Position numbers and translations under genes: made by a program. From Edwardsiella anguillarum ET080813 (GTDB lineage: Bacteria; Pseudomonadota; Gammaproteobacteria; Enterobacterales; Enterobacteriaceae), in contig NZ_CP006664.1 of NCBI RefSeq assembly GCF_000264765.2, positions 868,001 through 932,000 of the forward strand: a stretch of 64,000 bases of DNA, read 5' to 3'. The notes beneath the pieces are model-generated. The model was not told the origin of the DNA, did not search any database, and worked only from the letters and a program-made list of their open reading frames with translations. This document shows positions 37,229 to 47,348 of this stretch, in pieces (the stretch's first letter is position 1; each line of letters begins with the position of its first letter).

Positions 37229-38437
37229 ATGCAAAATCATTACGACTCCCGCGGCAGACTGAATGCCATCTCATACCTGAGCTACTATTTTGTCGGTGCG
37301 CTGGTTTCAACCCTGGGCATTGTCCTCGGCCCGCTGTGCGTCGCCTTCCAGAAAGAGCCGAGCTTTATCGGTCAGATCTTTACCTTAATGAATATCGGCA
37401 TGTTTATACCGATTATGTTCGGCGGCCTACTGATCAAAAAGTGGGGGCTACAAAAGCCGCTGGCGGCGGCCGCGCTGTTCACTATCATCATCAGCATCGC
37501 ACTGTTCACAACCCCCACACTCACGCTGTTCAGCGTGGCGGTCGCGGTAATCGGCGCCTGCGGCGGTATTTTTATGACGATAGGGAGCTACCTGGTCGTC
37601 CGCATCAATCCCGATGAAAAAAGTCGCTCCTCAAGCCTGATTTTCACTGACTTTTTCTTTAGCCTCGCCGGCGCAACGCTCTCCTTTCTTTTGGCATGGA
37701 TGTTTAAACTCGGCGCCGGCTGGATCGCAATGTATGCCATCATGGGCGCGCTTGGCGTGCTGATGCTGCTGTTCGTCCTGCGCGCTCGCTTTCCCAGCGA
37801 TGAGACAGCGGCGCAAAAGCAAACCGCGGCCCCTGCCGCGGCCGCCGCAGAGTCATGGGGCATATCGGTATGGCTTATCTGCCTGGCGCTGTTCTTATTC
37901 CTGCTGGCGGAGCCGATTTTTACCCTGTGGACACCGGGATACCTGCAGCTACGCTTTGCCATGCAGCCCGAGCAGGCCGCGCTCTACACCACCGTATATT
38001 GGGTGAGTAAGGCTATCGGCCTCTTCCTGAATCAGTTCACCGTAAAATGGATGAGACTACGCACCTTTCTGCTGATCTGTACCGTTATCGGCATGGGGTC
38101 GATCGCACTGATTAGCAACGGCGCCGACGCCGGCCTGATCCTGATCGCCTGTGGCACCTTCGGATTCTTTAACTCTGGCCTATTCTCGGGACTGATGAGC
38201 TACGGCTCACTGCAGGTCCGCCGCAGCTCACCGACGCTGATCTCTGCGCTGCTCACCTGCGGTACCGTCGGCACCCTGCTGTTCGCCAGCGTCTCCTCGC
38301 TGATCAATGGCCGGTTCGGCCTGCACGGTGCGCTCAACAGCGCCACCGTTGCCTACGGTCTGCTGCTGCTGACGCTGCTGGGCGCTGCGTTTTTCAGTAA
38401 GGCCGAACGTCTGCAGACAAGCGTCCCCGCCGTTTGA
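37229..38437 (+). CDS. MFS transporter (TsgA-like) in the xap locus
   Basis: This 402-residue protein has 12 predicted membrane helices and an MFS layout like TsgA: NAISYLSYYFVGALVSTLGIVLGPL and later PTLISALLTCGTVGTLLFASVS. It starts 44 bases after xapA and AGGAG precedes its ATG, so the two are co-transcribed. In E. coli the xap operon uses XapB, a nucleoside-proton symporter of a different subfamily. This one probably takes its place, carrying a nucleoside or base, but no substrate is shown. Confidence 0.8.
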   Translation: MQNHYDSRGRLNAISYLSYYFVGALVSTLGIVLGPLCVAFQKEPSFIGQIFTLMNIGMFIPIMFGGLLIKKWGLQKPLAAAALFTIIISIALFTTPTLTLFSVAVAVIGACGGIFMTIGSYLVVRINPDEKSRSSSLIFTDFFFSLAGATLSFLLAWMFKLGAGWIAMYAIMGALGVLMLLFVLRARFPSDETAAQKQTAAPAAAAAESWGISVWLICLALFLFLLAEPIFTLWTPGYLQLRFAMQPEQAALYTTVYWVSKAIGLFLNQFTVKWMRLRTFLLICTVIGMGSIALISNGADAGLILIACGTFGFFNSGLFSGLMSYGSLQVRRSSPTLISALLTCGTVGTLLFASVSSLINGRFGLHGALNSATVAYGLLLLTLLGAAFFSKAERLQTSVPAV

Positions 38438-38460
38438 CAGATCTGAGAGGGAGGGCAAGA

Positions 38461-39393
38461 ATGGGCGCTCCCTCTCCCTACATGATGACCTCCATGACCG
38501 AACCCCCGCTTCTCAGCCATATCCGCCTCCGTATGCTGCGCTACTTCCAAGTACTCGCTGACGAGCTTCACTTTGGCCGGGCCGCCGCCCTGCTCAATAT
38601 CTCCCAGCCGCCGCTCAGTATGCAGATCAAAGAGCTTGAGACGATCCTGGAGGTCGAACTCTTTGAGCGTTCCAGTCGGCGCGTCGCATTAACCCACGCC
38701 GGAAAGGTGCTTAAAACCGAAGTCGATCGCCTGTTCAGCGCAGCAGAGCAATCGCTGAGCTACGTGCGTCAAATCGGCCGGCGTGAAAAACAGCATATCA
38801 ATATCGGCATCATCGGCAGCGCTATCTGGGGAGTCTTGCTCACCCGGCTAAAAATGTTTCGCGCTCACCACCCGGACGCCGACTGGAGCCTCAGCGAACT
38901 CGCCCAGCAGCAGCAAATCGCCGCCCTGCGCGCCCGAACGATCGATATCGCGATCAACCGCAATGTCATCCCCTGTGCGGAGGCCAATATTCGCTGCCAG
39001 CTCATCGCCCGAGAGACGATACGCCTGGCGGTTCAGGAGGATGACCCGCTGGCGCGCCGCCGCCGGGTCTCGCTCCACGAACTGGCCACGCGACCCTTGA
39101 TCTCGCTGTCGTTTAACCAGGGGGATTTCGCGCGCCAAGTGTATGACGCCTGCGTAGAGCGCGGCTTTCACCCGCTGATCGTTCAGCAGGCGTCCGAGCC
39201 GCAAACCGTGCTGGCGCTGGTGAGCGCCGGCAACGGCGTCGCGCTGCTGCCGGAAACCTGTGCGACGATCGCCTGGCCAGGCGTCGCCTTCGTCGAGCTG
39301 GAGGAGACGATCCCTGCCGACCTCTACGCCCTGTGGAATGACGAACCGCAGCCGGAGATCCTCAACCGGCTACTGAGCGCGCTGCGTGGCTAG
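38461..39393 (+). CDS. xapR: LysR-family regulator, XapR-like
   Basis: This protein of about 310 residues has the XapR-type N-terminus: MLRYFQVLADELHFGRAAALLNISQPPLSMQIKELE, the family's typical ELHFGRAA helix, then an effector domain ending IPADLYALWN like XapR. XapR activates xapAB with xanthosine. It lies directly downstream of the transporter on the same strand. The ATG at 38461 has GAGGG 6 bases upstream; a TTG at 38434 could add 9 residues. Confidence 0.8.
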   Translation: MGAPSPYMMTSMTEPPLLSHIRLRMLRYFQVLADELHFGRAAALLNISQPPLSMQIKELETILEVELFERSSRRVALTHAGKVLKTEVDRLFSAAEQSLSYVRQIGRREKQHINIGIIGSAIWGVLLTRLKMFRAHHPDADWSLSELAQQQQIAALRARTIDIAINRNVIPCAEANIRCQLIARETIRLAVQEDDPLARRRRVSLHELATRPLISLSFNQGDFARQVYDACVERGFHPLIVQQASEPQTVLALVSAGNGVALLPETCATIAWPGVAFVELEETIPADLYALWNDEPQPEILNRLLSALRG

Positions 39394-39483
39394 AGCGTCG
39401 GTGAGCGCCGTGCGATCGCCCTGCTGCCGTGGCCCCGCAGCGCGGCGCCCCCCGCCCGGGGCAGCGCCGTCGAGGGCACCGAC

Positions 39484-40188
39484 TCATCGTTCACGACACT
39501 GCGTCAGCGTACGTCGCTGCCGCCCCATCGCATCAAAATTGTCCTCCGCCAGCCACGCCTGCAGCACCGCATCCACCTCAGACCACTCCTTATCAATAAC
39601 CGAGAGCCAATCGGTGTCACGGCTACGCCCCTTGCGTACCATATGCTGACGGAAACGCCCCTCAAACCTAAAACCAATACGCTCCGCCGCCCGGCGCGAC
39701 GCCGTATTCAGCGAATCACACTTCCACTCCACGCGACGATAGCCACCGCTAAACGCCTCGCGTAGCAGCAGCCAGATGGCCTCCGTACTCAGCGTCGTGC
39801 GCTGCATACGCGGCGACCAGCTAACGTGGCCGATCTCTAGCGAGCCATTCGCTGGATCGATCGCCATCAGGCACACCACGCCAACCGCCTGCGCGGTGTG
39901 CAAATCGACCACCACGAAAGGGATTAGCGACGCGTCATCTACCTTTTTCTGCATCCACGCCTGCATCGCGACCGCCGTTGAAGGACGCACGCTGCTCAGC
40001 CATGTCCAGTCGCGATCGCCCTCGGCCTCGGCAAAGGCGGCGAACAGATCGGCGGCATCGCGGCGGGCATCCATGGGAACCAGCCGACAGGTGCGTCCGC
40101 TAAGCGTGTTCCCCGCTAAGATGCCACCCCCGACCCAGTCAGGAAGCGCCTCTCCGACACGCTGCCCATATTCATTGATCTCATTCAT
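39484..40188 (-). CDS. GNAT-family N-acetyltransferase (RimJ/RimL type)
   Basis: This 234-residue protein has the GNAT fold: GNTLSGRTCRLVPMD, GVVCLMAIDPANGSLEIGHVSWSPRMQRTTLSTEA, ending in EWKCDSLNTASRRAAERIGFRFEGRFRQHMVRKGRSRDTDW. That closely fits RimJ/RimL-like acetyltransferases of the YjgM/YokL kind with the FEG.FR..MV..G..RDT pattern. The acceptor is unknown. It is a stand-alone gene. Confidence 0.88.
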   Translation of the reverse strand: MNEINEYGQRVGEALPDWVGGGILAGNTLSGRTCRLVPMDARRDAADLFAAFAEAEGDRDWTWLSSVRPSTAVAMQAWMQKKVDDASLIPFVVVDLHTAQAVGVVCLMAIDPANGSLEIGHVSWSPRMQRTTLSTEAIWLLLREAFSGGYRRVEWKCDSLNTASRRAAERIGFRFEGRFRQHMVRKGRSRDTDWLSVIDKEWSEVDAVLQAWLAEDNFDAMGRQRRTLTQCRER

Positions 40189-40328
40189 ATGGCATTCCCT
40201 CGCTCTGGTTATCCGCCGAGTATATCCCCCCCTCCACCCAAGATCTTTGTACTCCCGCAGAAAGCGGCATATTCAGCGGCGGCGGTAGCCGGGGAGCAAT
40301 AGGCGATGCCCTTCTTGCCAGAGGGCCA

Positions 40329-41519
40329 TCACATGACGCGAGGCGTTATCTCCCGGGCTCGTCCGGCAAGGCCACCGAAGATAGCCATCAGCAGCGAAAT
40401 AACGGCGAGAGCCGCCAGGGGAGTATGCCAATTACCGCTGATATCATGCATTTTACCGATCAGCGGTGGCCCACAGGCGGCCAGGAGATAGCCTACCGAC
40501 TGCGCCATCCCCGAGAGTGCCGCGGCCTGATGCGCCGAGCCGGCCCGCAGCCCGATAAAGGTGAGACCGAGGATCATCGTCGCCCCAGAGCCAAAACCGA
40601 ACATCAGCGTCCACAGCACCGCCTGCGCGGGCAGCAGCCAATAACCTATCGCACTGAGACCACACAGCAGCGCCACCAGAATAGCGATACCGCGCTGATC
40701 TCTTAACTTATGCAAAATGAGGGGAATCAAAAGGCCCGGTAGCGCGGTAGCCAGCTGTAACAATCCATGCAGCGATCCTGCCTGCGCATCGCTATAGCCA
40801 AGGCTGATCAGAATGGCGGGAAGCCAGCCGATGATCACATAATAAACCAGCGAATTAAGACCAAGAAAGAGCGTCACCTGCCAGGCTAAGGCTGAGCGCC
40901 AGATGGCTTTATCATGCAAACTACGCGCCCCGGTCATCTGCGTTGGATGCCGATTACGCCACTGTGGTAACCACATGATCAGCGCCAACAGCGGAAATAT
41001 TATCAGCGCCAGCAACGCGCCTCGCCAACCCAAACCATACAACGCCAATGGCACAACCAGCGCGGAGCCGAGCGCGGCAGCCCCGCCCATGACCACGGAA
41101 TAGGCACCGGTCATCTTGGCAACATGATCAGAGAAGTCGCGTTTAATCAGCCCCGGCAGCAGAACATTACCGAGCGCAATGCCGCTACCGATAACGGCTG
41201 TACCGATAAACAGCCAAGCTGGCGAAGGGAGCGCTCGTAGAACAATCCCTAGGCAAATTAAGAGCAGTGCGGCAAACAGGCTGCGCTCAATGCTGAAACG
41301 TCGCGCAATACCGGCCGCCAAGGGGGAAATCAGACCAAAGGCCAGCAATGGCAGCGTCGTCAACAACCCGACCTCGGACGTCGTCAAATCGTCGCCAGAG
41401 CGGATCACATCCAACAACGGCGCCGCGCCGGTAAACGTCACGCGCAGAGTGGACGCGATGAGCATAATGCCGATGATCAGGAGAATATTGCACTGATATA
41501 AAGGGGGGGCTTTTAACAT
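40329..41519 (-). CDS. nimT: MFS transporter NimT/CynX-like
   Basis: This 396-residue protein has 12 predicted membrane helices and the CynX/NimT layout: IMLIASTLRVTFTGAAPLLDVIRSGDDLTTSEVGLLTTLPLLAFGLISPLA region. NimT (YeaN) of E. coli expels 2-nitroimidazole and is divergent from NimR; the same divergent pair is seen here. The ATG at 41519 has GAGAG upstream; TTG at 41534 gives 5 more residues. Confidence 0.8.
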   Translation of the reverse strand: MLKAPPLYQCNILLIIGIMLIASTLRVTFTGAAPLLDVIRSGDDLTTSEVGLLTTLPLLAFGLISPLAAGIARRFSIERSLFAALLLICLGIVLRALPSPAWLFIGTAVIGSGIALGNVLLPGLIKRDFSDHVAKMTGAYSVVMGGAAALGSALVVPLALYGLGWRGALLALIIFPLLALIMWLPQWRNRHPTQMTGARSLHDKAIWRSALAWQVTLFLGLNSLVYYVIIGWLPAILISLGYSDAQAGSLHGLLQLATALPGLLIPLILHKLRDQRGIAILVALLCGLSAIGYWLLPAQAVLWTLMFGFGSGATMILGLTFIGLRAGSAHQAAALSGMAQSVGYLLAACGPPLIGKMHDISGNWHTPLAALAVISLLMAIFGGLAGRAREITPRVM

Positions 41520-41618
41520 GATGCTCTCTGTCAATCAGGGGTGGCCGCCACAATAACGTTTTTCATACCTGTTTCAATCAAGCTAAAATGACAATTTATC
41601 GCTAATATAGGACAAAGC

Positions 41619-42410
41619 ATGCTCGGCCTTGGGCTTGATGGCTACGAACCAGACCTTCACCATGACGCCGCGGTGGCGTTCCGCATCCAGGTCACCGCTG
41701 ACGAGCAGTTTACCCCTGAGCACCAACACCGTAAGGGGCAGCTGATCCTGGCACTGCACGGCGCGATTACCTGCGAGGTAGAAGACGCCATGTGGATGGT
41801 GCCACCGCAGTATGCGGTATGGGTTCCCGGACAGACGCGACACAGTAACCACGCCACCCCCAATGCCACGCTATGCTTTTTGTTTATTGAACCGAGCGCG
41901 GCGGCCATGCCCGCCCACTGCTGTACGCTCAAAATCTCCCCCCTGGTGCGGGAGCTCATTTTAACGCTGGCGCAGCGTGAGCGCGTGGCGCGGGAACACC
42001 CTGCGACGCAACGCCTCACTCACGTACTTTTCGATGAGTTGCCACAGCAGCCGCAGGAGCAACTGCACCTTCCCGTATCTAATCACCCCAAGATCCGCCT
42101 GATGGTCGATACGATGGCCGCAGAGCCTGCGCAGTGGCAGACGCTAAGGCAGTGGGCGACACGCTTTGCCATGAGTGAGCGCAACTTAGCGCGTCTGATT
42201 GAAAAAGAGACCGGGCTCAGCTTTCGCCGCTGGCGGCATCAGCTACAGCTGATACTGGCGTTGCACATGCTCGTCTGCGGTCAAGCCGTTAATCAGGTAG
42301 CCCATGCGCTTGGCTATGAATCTACCACCGCTTTTATCACGATGTTTCGCAAGGGATTAGGGCAAACACCCGGGCGCTACCTCAACGCGCTGGCAGCAAA
42401 TACCCCGTAG
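41619..42410 (+). CDS. nimR: AraC-family regulator NimR-like
   Basis: This 263-residue protein has an N-terminal cupin (EHQHRKGQLILALHGAITCEV, WMVPPQYAVWVPGQTRHSN) and a C-terminal AraC HTH pair (TLRQWATRFAMSERNLARLIEKETGLSFRRWRHQ, then AHALGYESTTAFITMFRKGLGQTPGRY). It resembles E. coli NimR (YeaM), the repressor of the divergent nimT. About 100 bases separate the two genes and hold the operator. This is the last backbone gene before the AT-rich island. Confidence 0.85.
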   Translation: MLGLGLDGYEPDLHHDAAVAFRIQVTADEQFTPEHQHRKGQLILALHGAITCEVEDAMWMVPPQYAVWVPGQTRHSNHATPNATLCFLFIEPSAAAMPAHCCTLKISPLVRELILTLAQRERVAREHPATQRLTHVLFDELPQQPQEQLHLPVSNHPKIRLMVDTMAAEPAQWQTLRQWATRFAMSERNLARLIEKETGLSFRRWRHQLQLILALHMLVCGQAVNQVAHALGYESTTAFITMFRKGLGQTPGRYLNALAANTP

Positions 42411-43198
42411 CTGCGGCGGCCGGCGCATATGGATAGATAGCCTGGCTACCCTACTGGGAAGCTGCCTGGCATCGAGTTAGTGAGAATGTAGCGGGCCGAT
42501 AATATATCTAAAAGTGAATATTTAGATTTACCAGAATATTTCCATCATCACTGACCTTACGGCTCGCATCTGTGGCTTGACTATCGGTCAGTTTAATACA
42601 TCTTAGGCAACTTTTTTCGTCAACGTTTTCAGCCACCCTGTTGAAGTTTTCAAAATTATGGAGTAACCGCACAGATGGACTCAGCTCCCTAAAATCCCCA
42701 CTTCATTTACCTAGCTCATTATTATATAAGCATTACCTATAAGTAGTGAAAACAATGATATAATTAACAATATATTACCTAGCCGTATTGATATTAGATA
42801 TACAGAGATTACGGTTAATCAAAGATATCCATATCGTTTTCATTGAATAGTGCGTAATAGCTGAAAACTCTATCAAGAGATCCCCCAATAATTTGGCAGT
42901 TCTTAACACATTGCTGAAGCTTCAGATAAACTACTTATTTTATGCTTGGCTATAGCATTTCCAGCATGATAATTATTTTATTTCCTGATAACTCACAAGG
43001 GGTACAGGAGTACCGCAGTACATTTCGGTATATTAATAGCATATAATAAATTGAGTTGAATAAATTTATTAATTCAAAAGGCGAATTTTATATGCAAAGC
43101 TATATACGAAGTGCTCTATGATATTTTTGCAGCCAGAGTTATAAGCGTTCATTTGAAAGCATATAATGTAACCCCTGGCTGCAATATTATATTTACAG
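42411..43198. other. gene-free stretch at the left edge of the AT-rich island
   Basis: Base composition falls sharply after about 42480. I see no gene. TTGCAGCCAG (43127-43136) and CTGGCTGCAA (43175-43184) form an inverted repeat just past the end of the Fic gene and may end its transcript, though the loop is long (38 bases). Confidence 0.5.
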
Positions 43199-46006
43199 TT
43201 AGCTAAGTGGGCCTGGTGGGTTAAGGATATCCTCCCCTTCTTGACTCAACGCTATAAAAGAATCTGTGTCTTTTTTCAATTTATCTAAAGCATAAATGGT
43301 TCGTGCAGTTCTACCGTTACCATCACCAAAAGGATGGTAACGTACAATTGCTGCATAAAGCACATCTCCTAAATCGACAGGTGCAACAACATTTTTAGCT
43401 TCAATTGAAATGAGTGATTTCTCAAAGCCAACTCGAGCTACATCTGATCCCATGAATATGGGATCACTACTGGAGCGATATGTCCTTACTAAATGCCCTG
43501 CAGCGGGTTTATATACTTCATCATGGATAGCATCTATAGTATTAATATTTAACAGATCTGCATCACGATGACGAATTAATATTTCTTTTATTCTATTTGT
43601 CAGCTCTTGACTTTGCTCAACCGTTTTAATTGAAGTACTTTTACTAACGATCCACTCAGCTGCTGCCTCCTCTGTCCTCCCTGATATTCCAGATATTATC
43701 TGTCTAGACACTGTTGGCGGATTTAATAGTAATTGTTCAATATGATTATTGGCATCATGAAGACGAGCGAGATCTGAATTAATTCGGCGTTGTACATGGG
43801 CTTGCTCTAGTTCAAACCCTCCCCATGCAATATTTGCTTTAGGCAGGCCTTCAAAATCTAATAGTAAATTATTACGGACCGATCTTTGGACTGTTTCACG
43901 ACTAGTCAATTTTACTAAACTTTTCCCTTGAGCATTCTCCAGCGTTGTGTCAATCAATAGTTTTATTTTCTTTTGATCTACTAAACGGTTCCAATTAAGC
44001 TCGCTAAGTACTGATGGGATTACTCTACGTGATACGGCTTTAGCTTGTCGATAAAGCATAATAGCTCTGTTTATATTTTTTACTGAATATGCTGACTTAA
44101 TTCCCTGCGAAATTAGTGGTACGCCTCCAGCTATTGCACCCACACCGCCCAGTACTCCAGCGATTATGGCCTCATTACGAAATGTTTCTGCTTGATCAGG
44201 ACGATCTGTTGTATGATATTGAGCTACACTTATGCCAACATAGATAGCATCTAATGCGAGCGCGGTCATAAAAATACTTAATCTAGCTAATACGGCACCA
44301 GTCCCTGGTATAGCCGCTATAGATAAAGATATAGCACCAATCAGTAAAATTGCTTTAGCTACCTCTAAAGTTTTTTCAGTGATTTGTTCTGGGTAACTAA
44401 AAACAAGAGTATCAATATCAGATTTAGTTCTGTTCATCAGCGCATTATATAGTCTATCAGCAAGATTTTCTCGACTATTAGTTGCACTAAATGTAAATGG
44501 ACGAACCATTATTCTATTAACATATTGAAATGGGCCATATGCAATATAGGTATCTGTAACATATTTAAAAGCCAAGCTATTTCTCTCTAGATCTATATAA
44601 TTATAAGTAGGGATTTTACTGAATATCCATTTTTTAAACTCACTAGTTTGTGGAAAGGAGGGTAGCATTTCAGTATATTCTTTATCCTCCCAATATACAT
44701 GCTTAGTTTGTCCAATATAAAAATATTTTTCCTCGTCAACACAGAACATAATACCAGCTGATGCTCCGACAGGTATTAGAAAAACACCATTAACTATAGC
44801 GCCATGAAAAGAAACTTCTTTTGCCTGAAGTTCACCCCTTAAAAATTTTTTCACGGCTTGAACATATACAGCAGGCTGATGCTTCCTATCTAAGAATCTT
44901 AAACAGCGTATATTAATCATATCTTGGTAGAATGATTTCATATTTTCTGCGTTTATTGCTTGCCCATGATAAGTATTGAAGTCTTGCTCCATTATTGACT
45001 GTAAATTTTTTTTCGCAAATTCACTGATTAACTCCTGATGATCCATTGATATTATCTTATATTTTCTACCTAGAGGATCCCTTAACTCCTTACTTTTGTA
45101 TAAATATTGACCAGTGATTATTTCGGTTAAAGAAAAATATAGACTGATAGCTACTGGTGATTTATGTCCTTGAAGATTTGGGTTTGGGCTAACATCAGGA
45201 AAATAGTTTACTTGAATATTACTAATTGGTGTTAAATAAGTTTTGAATCCTTTTGTTTTTTCAAAAGAATCAATTCCATCCTTAATGTAATTATTAATGT
45301 AACTGGAAGGATTGAGTATTGGTTGATATAATTTCTCAACCCGCTCTAAACATTCAGCACCCAATTTCATGATTGCATCCGTTAATATGACATCATCACT
45401 TCTCTCAACGGGTGACTCTGTAGTAAGCTTGACTTCTGTTTCTTGATGTTTCTTTATAAAAAAACACTCTTTATAGCGTTCTAAAATACTCCTACTCAAT
45501 TCATCAGTTTGAGAGTCGCCAAGTGCCAGTAGTTTTTTGAATAACTCAATGCTAATTTCAAGAGTAGTTTCTATATTTTCCTTTCCTTTAATTTCATCAA
45601 TGAAAGCACTGATTAATTCGATTGTTTTAATTAATTGCCTGATATCCCGTTCTTTTCCTGGAGGGACTGATTGCACCTCTCTAGCTTCTTCAGCCTTTAT
45701 AAAAATTATATTAAATCCAGCTCTAACTTCTGATTCAGAAGATCCCTCCTTACTCATATCTAAATCAAGTAATATTTTCTTTATCTGAAGTGATAAATCA
45801 CCAACAATATCTGATGACTCACTTCTACGGCTCCTTTGCGTATGCGTTTTCATTATAGATTCTATATATATAGGGTTAGAGTCAACAACAAAAGAAATAT
45901 CAACAACATCAATATTATTTGCGATATCAATAATGCTTGTTGATTGAGAGCTATCGCTCCCTGATTCATCAATGTATTCAATTGGTTTATGGGAGTTGCT
46001 AGTCAT
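43199..46006 (-). CDS. large orphan protein with C-terminal Fic (AMPylation-type) domain
   Basis: This 935-residue protein ends in a Fic domain. The motif HPFGDGNGR (residues 891-899) fits HPFx(D/E)GNGR, with an upstream flap-like AGHLVRTYRSSSDPIF. Fic enzymes move AMP or another nucleotide part onto Ser, Thr or Tyr. The N-terminal about 200 residues are charged and low-complexity. The middle has two hydrophobic stretches (about 547-597 and 609-635), like the membrane-inserting part of large bacterial toxins. There is no signal peptide. No clear inhibitory helix motif (S/T-x3-E-G/N) is visible. Gene and flanks are very AT-rich. It may be a secreted effector or toxin; this is inference. Confidence 0.75.
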   Translation of the reverse strand: MTSNSHKPIEYIDESGSDSSQSTSIIDIANNIDVVDISFVVDSNPIYIESIMKTHTQRSRRSESSDIVGDLSLQIKKILLDLDMSKEGSSESEVRAGFNIIFIKAEEAREVQSVPPGKERDIRQLIKTIELISAFIDEIKGKENIETTLEISIELFKKLLALGDSQTDELSRSILERYKECFFIKKHQETEVKLTTESPVERSDDVILTDAIMKLGAECLERVEKLYQPILNPSSYINNYIKDGIDSFEKTKGFKTYLTPISNIQVNYFPDVSPNPNLQGHKSPVAISLYFSLTEIITGQYLYKSKELRDPLGRKYKIISMDHQELISEFAKKNLQSIMEQDFNTYHGQAINAENMKSFYQDMINIRCLRFLDRKHQPAVYVQAVKKFLRGELQAKEVSFHGAIVNGVFLIPVGASAGIMFCVDEEKYFYIGQTKHVYWEDKEYTEMLPSFPQTSEFKKWIFSKIPTYNYIDLERNSLAFKYVTDTYIAYGPFQYVNRIMVRPFTFSATNSRENLADRLYNALMNRTKSDIDTLVFSYPEQITEKTLEVAKAILLIGAISLSIAAIPGTGAVLARLSIFMTALALDAIYVGISVAQYHTTDRPDQAETFRNEAIIAGVLGGVGAIAGGVPLISQGIKSAYSVKNINRAIMLYRQAKAVSRRVIPSVLSELNWNRLVDQKKIKLLIDTTLENAQGKSLVKLTSRETVQRSVRNNLLLDFEGLPKANIAWGGFELEQAHVQRRINSDLARLHDANNHIEQLLLNPPTVSRQIISGISGRTEEAAAEWIVSKSTSIKTVEQSQELTNRIKEILIRHRDADLLNINTIDAIHDEVYKPAAGHLVRTYRSSSDPIFMGSDVARVGFEKSLISIEAKNVVAPVDLGDVLYAAIVRYHPFGDGNGRTARTIYALDKLKKDTDSFIALSQEGEDILNPPGPLS

Positions 46007-46760
46007 AACATGTTTTCCTTATCACTTGGTTATAAACAAATAAAGACTAGCAATAATAACTTAAACAATTAACTAACAAGACTGTGTGAAACCAACTCTT
46101 TATTACCTCATAGCGCTAGCAATGGTTATCTAGATGATATTAATTATTTGAATTCAGATGGTAAGAGGATCATTTCATTCTACTAGATAGTCTAGTTGTA
46201 TATGTAGGTATACTAGTTATAGAATCAACATATATCGTATATATATAATATATGTGCAATTTCATTCAGCATAACAATGGATTATTTAATAAGAATTTTC
46301 TTAGCCCCTGTCAATGTTCAGAGCACACGACCAAGATGAGGATGATTGACTATCACATATTCAATAAAATAGCCATCTTATAACACATCAATCTCACACA
46401 TATTATATATATTCATCATACATTATCCTTTTGATAATTTAACCTCTTGAGATAAATAACAAAATGAGAGAATAAATTTCGATATAAAATGGAGGGAAAA
46501 ACATTCACTTATATCAAACAGAAAAACCATGTAAGACGTTGATATTGCTTATGCAATTAACTTCTCTATTTATCAGGCTAAACACTATTTTGATCGGCTA
46601 TTACTTAAAGGGCTTATTACACGAAGTACTCTTCAGCGAGAGACTCCTGTGTTATGAACGTTGAATAATAATATGGATTAACTAAAATCGGTCAGTGGCT
46701 TCACTAATGGAATGATGCCCCCCTCTCTTACACCACTGTGAGACAATAAATCATCACTAA
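46007..46760. other. AT-rich gene-free stretch upstream of the Fic gene
   Basis: I see no gene here. It holds the Fic gene promoter and, near 46700-46760, the probable left end of an IS110-type relic. Long A/T runs dominate. Confidence 0.5.
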
Positions 46761-46990
46761 TTGAGCGGAACGGCCATCGTGTACATTAAAACAATTGGCA
46801 TCGATTTGGCAAAAAACGGTTTCCAGATTCACGAGGTTACAAGAACGGCAAACGGTTGTTTAATAAACAATTCAGACCAGCACAAATGCCCCTTTTTTAC
46901 CAACACACAATTCGGTTTGATCGGTATGGTGGCCTCTTCCCTTTGTTCATAACCAGCGTAAAGCAGAGTTTTCGACCTTTCTTCTTCTGA
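46761..46990 (+). pseudogene. IS110-family transposase fragment
   Basis: The frame opens with TIGIDLAKNGFQIHEVTRT, the N-terminal DEDD catalytic motif of IS110 transposases (GIDLAKN.FQ.H), and carries a later FGLIGMVAS resembling the CLIGMEA block. It stops early and the rest is out of frame or absent. It is a different copy from the intact element at 47125-48428. Confidence 0.7.
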
Positions 46991-47140
46991 AAAAAGAGGT
47001 TATCTTGCATGAAAAACAGGTTATATCGAGGAACAGACGGTTTTTACTCTAAAACAGACCGAACCAGGCACTCCAGAGGAGGAGGTCTGCAGAAAGATGG
47101 GAATTTCTGAGGCTACTTTTTACATCTATGGACTACCTCC

Positions 47141-47348
47141 GTTTTGCAAGTACTGAATCTGGTTTTGGGTTGTCGCTTACATCTATCCGGCATCAGGAAA
47201 ATCTGTGCCCAAATGGGTAATTCGCACACAATCGCCTCAACAACTGGACGGCCTCTGAGGCCAGTATAAAAATCAGGTTCCGATTGTGCAGGTGCAACCT
47301 GTCACCATTTCTCAGTACGCTGCAACTTTTTCTGGCAGGGGATTAATT
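47141..47348 (-). ncRNA. candidate guide (bridge/seek) RNA region of the IS1111-type element
   Basis: The noncoding stretch downstream of the IS110-family transposase is the known location of the guide RNA in the IS1111 group. It contains several paired segments (for example GGCCTC/GAGGCC near 47254-47268). Inside it TTACATCTAT (47177-47186) exactly repeats the 10 bases at the left element-target junction (47120-47129), as a target guide would. RNA ends are unknown. Confidence 0.5.

Noticed and set aside
43127-43184. Reading the 10-bp inverted repeat as an IS end
   Set aside because: No transposase or target duplication is nearby; a transcript end of the Fic gene is simpler.
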